Positions 61,301 through 64,000 of a stretch of 64,000 bases of DNA are shown piece after piece. Every line of letters begins with the position of its first letter. Position 1 is the first letter of the stretch. The position numbers and the translations under genes were made by a program. Origin of the DNA: Heloderma charlesbogerti (lineage: Eukaryota > Chordata > Lepidosauria > Squamata > Helodermatidae); the NCBI GenBank assembly GCA_026122225.1, contig JANEZZ010001909.1, positions 1,054,001-1,118,000 on the forward strand, read 5' to 3'. The notes below the pieces were generated by a model, which saw nothing but the letters and a program-made list of their open reading frames with translations, was not told the origin of the DNA and ran no database searches.

Positions 61301-63534
61301 TTTTCAGGCTTCCCTCTGCAGTCTCAAGGGAAAGAAATACATTTCACAGTGTTAGGATGCTGCGGTTTTTTTCCTTCTTCTTAACAATGGGTTTAAAGTT
61401 ACAGCTGCTGCTGGAAATTGACTCCACATTCCCCCGCCCCTCTCCACACACTTTCATGAATAGGCCTAGTCCTCTCTGAGGCGACCAGCCTGTGCCTTGG
61501 GGGTCCTACCTCAGACTGCAGAGGGGAGCGGGGCTCCTGGGATGGAATGTTCCATATGTGAAAAAATCCAATGCATGAGGGACAACAGTTCTAGTTTTGC
61601 CCTCCCTAATATCTTAGTTGTCCATATGCAGGGAAATCGTCCAGGGGAGGGGGTGGGAGGAACCATGGCTGGCACCTGGTGTCCTTGGGCAGCTGCTGGG
61701 AGGGGGGGCGCATCCTGGCAGGGCCAGTGCGGACACCTGCCCTGGGGGCGCCTCTAATTTTTGTCCTTGCCAGGCACTCTGAGTGATGCTGGGAGACTGG
61801 GTCTCACAGACATTTTAATTTCCCACAATGCACCTGATGTATGATTGCTCTGGGGGAATGGTGGGAAAAAGTTGTAAGACTCCTTGAGTCTTTTCCCGAG
61901 CAAGGCGTCTAGAAATCTTAATATGATGATGGCAGCTAGACCATCAAGGAGGGGGCTGTAGCTCATTGGTAGAGCCCCTGTTTTGCACGCAGCAGGTCCC
62001 AGGTTCGATCGCAGGAGTAAAATCCTACCTGAAACCCTGGAGAGCCGCTACCAGTCAGTGTCGACAATGCTGGGCTAGAAGAACCAAGGGGCTGATGTCG
62101 TGGGCCGGTCTGCCTGACACGAGGGTAGTTTGCTAACCACAGTGGCTTGCTAACCACCCCCGCACATGCTGGTCATGTGCTGCCCAATTTACCTAAATAC
62201 TCTTGTCACAGTGCAGCTTGTCATGATGTCCAAACCTGGTGGTTGGCTGGGGTGGTTAATAAACCACCCAACAACCCTAGAACAGGCCATGAGTTCTGGT
62301 GGTTTATTAACTACCCAAGCTACCCACCCTCGCCAGGTTCAGACGTCATGACAAGCCACACCTAGTGAGGGTAATTGGGTAAATCAGGTGGCTTGTAACT
62401 GGCACATACGGGGGTGATGAACAAGCCACCGTGGGTTATTAATCACCCTTGCATCATGCAAAGTGGTCAGTATAAGGCAGCTTTCTGTGTCCTTGGCCTC
62501 CCCGTACTACTAAAAGCACTGCCACTGCTGCTTCCAGGGCCCTTTGACAAAGGACCCTCCCTCTCCCTGAGATTAGCTCAGAGCCCCTTCAAACCTGGTG
62601 CCAGCCCTGTGAGGAGCATTCAGCCATGCCAGCCTCGGTGGTACAGTCCTGACCAAGGTCTACTGCCTTGGCGAGCACTAGGCCCAGGTGCGAAGATGCT
62701 TCGCGACCTGAGTGGGTGGGGGTGCTGCAGTTCCTTTGGCCCCTCCATCATCCTCTCGTCCTTTGCCTCCCTAGAATAACGAGGACTGGACAGTGTGTAA
62801 CCGCTGCGAGACCTACCGCCCCCCACGGGCGCACCACTGCCGTGTCTGCCACCGCTGCGTGCGCCGCATGGATCACCATTGCCCCTGGTGAGGATCCTGC
62901 TGTCCTGGGCTATGGGAGGATGAGGGAAACTGGCCTTGGGCTGGGGTGGTGGGGGTAGGTGGTGCCTTGCAACCATTTGGTTTCTGGCAAGGGGAGGGAG
63001 TTTCCCAGGCCATTCCACAAAACAATGGACCAAATGGAGAGGTCCTTCTTGGTGGTAGCCCCCCTGCACACGCAGTTGTGCCATAATCTCCCCAGTAAGG
63101 CCTGCCTGATGCCAACACTGCCATCTTTCTTGGCACCAAGTTGAGACTTTACTCCCGAGGCATTTGACAACATACGATGGGGATCTTAACGTCAGTTGTT
63201 TTATCAGCTCCTTTATCTTAATTGTCACTGTTTTTTTGTCTTAAATTGTTTCTACATTTTGTAATTTAAATGTTTTATATTTTTATTATGTTGTATTTTT
63301 GGATTGTAATGTTTGTGAATTTCGGCTATTGGCTACTGGGTGGTATAGAAATGTAATGAATTAGACATTGGAATTCAGCTTCCTGCCCCCTCTGACAACT
63401 GGAGAAAGCAATCCCTTCTTCTTTACGTATGATCTGCTGTGGTTTTCTTTGCAACTCACCCTCTCTTCATAGGATCAACAACTGTGTTGGGGAGCTCAAC
63501 CAGAAATACTTCATCCAGTTTCTCTTCTATACGG
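55202..63534 (+). CDS. ZDHHC3/7-like palmitoyltransferase, 5' part (5 coding exons)
   Basis: DHHC protein S-acyltransferase, which adds palmitate to cysteines of membrane-associated proteins, usually at the Golgi or endoplasmic reticulum. Coding exons: 55202-55368, 57364-57452, 60593-60678, 62775-62887, 63473-63534; the rest is off the right edge. A Cys-rich N-terminus is followed by a membrane span at about residues 26-50 and a second at about 62-75. Next come the TDPG-like ADPG (83-86), a Ser-rich linker, and the Cys-rich domain from residue 122: [23 protein letters not shown] (DHHC at 147-150) and [13 protein letters not shown]. All zinc and catalytic cysteines are present. Exon layout and the ADPG and VGExNQKYF segments are nearest ZDHHC3 and ZDHHC7. 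The sequence is too different to be either, so I give no symbol. Confidence 0.88.
55385..56140. repeat. diverged tandem array in DHHC intron 1
   Basis: About nine or ten units of roughly 65-90 bp. Each has a word like ctctgcacacgctcaggggc followed by a (t)ttttggaa block and a ccctggaaa block. Anchor words begin near 55395, 55490, 55582, 55669, 55730, 55815, 55855, 55935, 55990 and 56100. The first three units are most alike and later ones decay. It is not any repeat family I recognise. Confidence 0.65.
56391..56624 (-). mobile_element. Sauria-type SINE
   Basis: Reverse copy ending gtccaacacgccaaccactg and caccacagtggctctc; in DHHC intron 1. Confidence 0.88.
57364..57452 (+). CDS. DHHC gene coding exon 2
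   Basis: Acceptor tttgtcacag, donor G|gtaagc. Encodes [20 protein letters not shown] and then [10 protein letters not shown]. The pattern FNxxxxxxLxxHxRAxxxDPG is that of the second membrane segment of ZDHHC3/7. Confidence 0.9.
57700..58490 (-). mobile_element. CR1 LINE ORF2 3' end
   Basis: The minus strand at 58346-57975 encodes LEYC-type [29 protein letters not shown] and then [16 protein letters not shown], with frame damage. It is the longest CR1 piece in the window. Confidence 0.9.
58538..58700 (-). mobile_element. tRNA-SINE
   Basis: Reverse copy: ctggcagcagcggctctcca body and ggggatcgaacctgggacct B box, then ctctgctactgagccacagc A box region. Confidence 0.85.
59041..59230 (-). mobile_element. 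tRNA-SINE, full length
   Basis: From tail gacataggaagctgtgtcag to head tctgccactgagccatggcc. A second SINE of the same orientation lies 340 bp to the left. Confidence 0.88.
59268..59385 (-). mobile_element. second tRNA-derived SINE type
   Basis: The minus strand gives atatagcgcagtaggtaagg (A-box-like) and gtgagttcaagtcccttccc (B-box-like). Confidence 0.4.
60593..60678 (+). CDS. DHHC gene coding exon 3
   Basis: Acceptor gtctttcag, donor CGG|gtgagt. Encodes [20 protein letters not shown] and then GASHKNSR, a linker with a run of five serines coded by an AGC repeat. Confidence 0.85.
60873..60950. mobile_element. family A fragment
   Basis: cagccttccctaacctggct and tggagggcaccagggtgagg; the centre is reduced to about 30 bp. 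Confidence 0.65.
61143..61232. mobile_element. family A fragment
   Basis: agctgtccccaactgggctg and gtagtccaacatatctgggg. Confidence 0.65.
61948..62490 (+). mobile_element. tRNA-SINE split by a palindromic MITE
   Basis: Head ggctgtagctcattggtaga and B box ggttcgatcgcaggagt to about 62118. The tail resumes at about 62464 with gtggtcagtataaggcagct. Confidence 0.8.
62119..62463. mobile_element. palindromic MITE, about 345 bp
   Basis: Arms of about 115 bp: ggtagtttgctaaccacagt, tggcttgctaaccaccccc and gtcatgatgtccaaacctgg return as ccaggttcagacgtcatgac and gatgaacaagccaccgtggg. Confidence 0.75.
62775..62887 (+). CDS. DHHC gene coding exon 4 (catalytic)
   Basis: Acceptor gcctccctag, donor TG|gtgagg. 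Encodes [19 protein letters not shown], then [12 protein letters not shown] and MDHHCPW. This is the Cys-rich domain with the catalytic DHHC intact. Confidence 0.97.
62990..63365 (+). mobile_element. L2-clade LINE 3' tail
   Basis: gttgtgccataatctcccca and tgatgccaacactgccatctt follow the L2 ORF-end order. The tail ends tactgggtggtatagaaatg. Confidence 0.65.
63473..63534 (+). CDS. DHHC gene coding exon 5
   Basis: Acceptor ctcttcatag, donor G|gtacgc. Encodes [20 protein letters not shown], the end of the Cys-rich domain leading into the third membrane span, which lies in exons beyond the window. Confidence 0.93.
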
Positions 63535-64000
63535 GTACGCTGAAAAAGTTACACAGTTGTGGTTTGGAGGAGGAGTTCCTGGGAAGGGATGGAGTGGGGC
63601 ACTGTGGGTAGCCATCACAATTCAGCGCTTCGCTTAGTGGCCCATCATCCAGTTGACCCCTGCCAGTGGTAAATTCTGAAGTGCAGGCACTCATCATGAC
63701 TGGATAGCCACGCCGCCAAGAGAGTCCAAAAGTGCAGGCAGCTGCATTGATCCATATCGACAGAGCGGTTCTGGCTGTTTTCATCTCCAAGAGGAACAGG
63801 TGTTTTGCAACCAAGCCACCATAGAATACTTTGCATGACAACAGAGAAAGCTCACAACTGTATATTGCTGCTGAGAAAATTCCTTTCCCCAGCCAGCCAC
63901 TATGAGGATTGCAGCTGCATTCAGAGAGAGTGGGGAATTCTTGGGGGGGGGGGAGGTGGCAGATGACATCAGAGTCCCTGCTAATCAAAAAGTGCTGGGG
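63535..64000. other. right-edge intron sequence
   Basis: Start of the intron after DHHC exon 5. There is a poly-G run near 63943. No exon or recognised repeat is seen. Confidence 0.5.

Noticed and set aside
61948..62020. possible tRNA gene with A and B boxes
   Set aside because: The head is tRNA-Ala-like, but the cloverleaf is incomplete and it continues into the body and tail of a SINE present in several copies here.

Overview
The window is vertebrate nuclear DNA, almost certainly from a squamate reptile (lizard or snake). All genes are split by GT-AG introns. The spaces between exons are full of Sauria-type tRNA SINEs, RTE/Bov-B LINE 3' ends, CR1, L2 and L1 fragments, and many palindromic hAT-like miniature elements. 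That mixture is characteristic of squamates. Species cannot be named from the sequence alone.

Four protein-coding genes are visible. (1) 2295-14426, plus: the 3' eight coding exons of USP21, a histone H2A deubiquitinase; the exon with the catalytic Cys box lies off the left edge. (2) 19932-31933, plus: a complete 12-coding-exon PPOX gene, encoding mitochondrial protoporphyrinogen oxidase of haem synthesis (476 aa), with a CpG-rich promoter candidate at 17640-18060. (3) 46307-35577, minus: a complete 6-coding-exon B4GALT3, a Golgi beta-1,4-galactosyltransferase (507 aa), with a probable non-coding first exon near 50152-50290. (4) 55202-63534 and beyond, plus: the first five coding exons of a DHHC palmitoyltransferase related to ZDHHC3/ZDHHC7; its 3' part is off the right edge. 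PPOX and B4GALT3 converge tail to tail about 1.2 kb apart. USP21 (+), PPOX (+) and B4GALT3 (-) have the same order and orientation as on human 1q23.3. The DHHC gene is not at that place in human.

These are housekeeping or cell-biology genes that happen to be neighbours, not a pathway unit: nuclear deubiquitination, mitochondrial haem synthesis, Golgi glycosylation and membrane protein S-acylation. I found no evidence of a new multi-gene system. The points worth a second look are: a long C-terminal tail on B4GALT3; a GC-AG intron in B4GALT3; the DHHC paralogue at this locus; a diverged tandem array of about 65-90 bp units filling the start of the DHHC gene's intron 1; and several nested transposon insertions that can be dated relative to each other by target-site duplications.

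Repeat family names used below: family A = palindromic element with arms like CCTTCCCCAACCTGGTGCCC; family B = hAT-like element starting CAGGGGTGCAGAACCT; family C = hAT-like element starting CAGGGCCGGCCC; family D = hAT-like element with CAGTG ends and the internal word AACTCTAAAGGAGCTCTCC; tRNA-SINE = SINE with a tRNA-Ala-like head (A box near GTAGCTCAGTGGTAGAGC).
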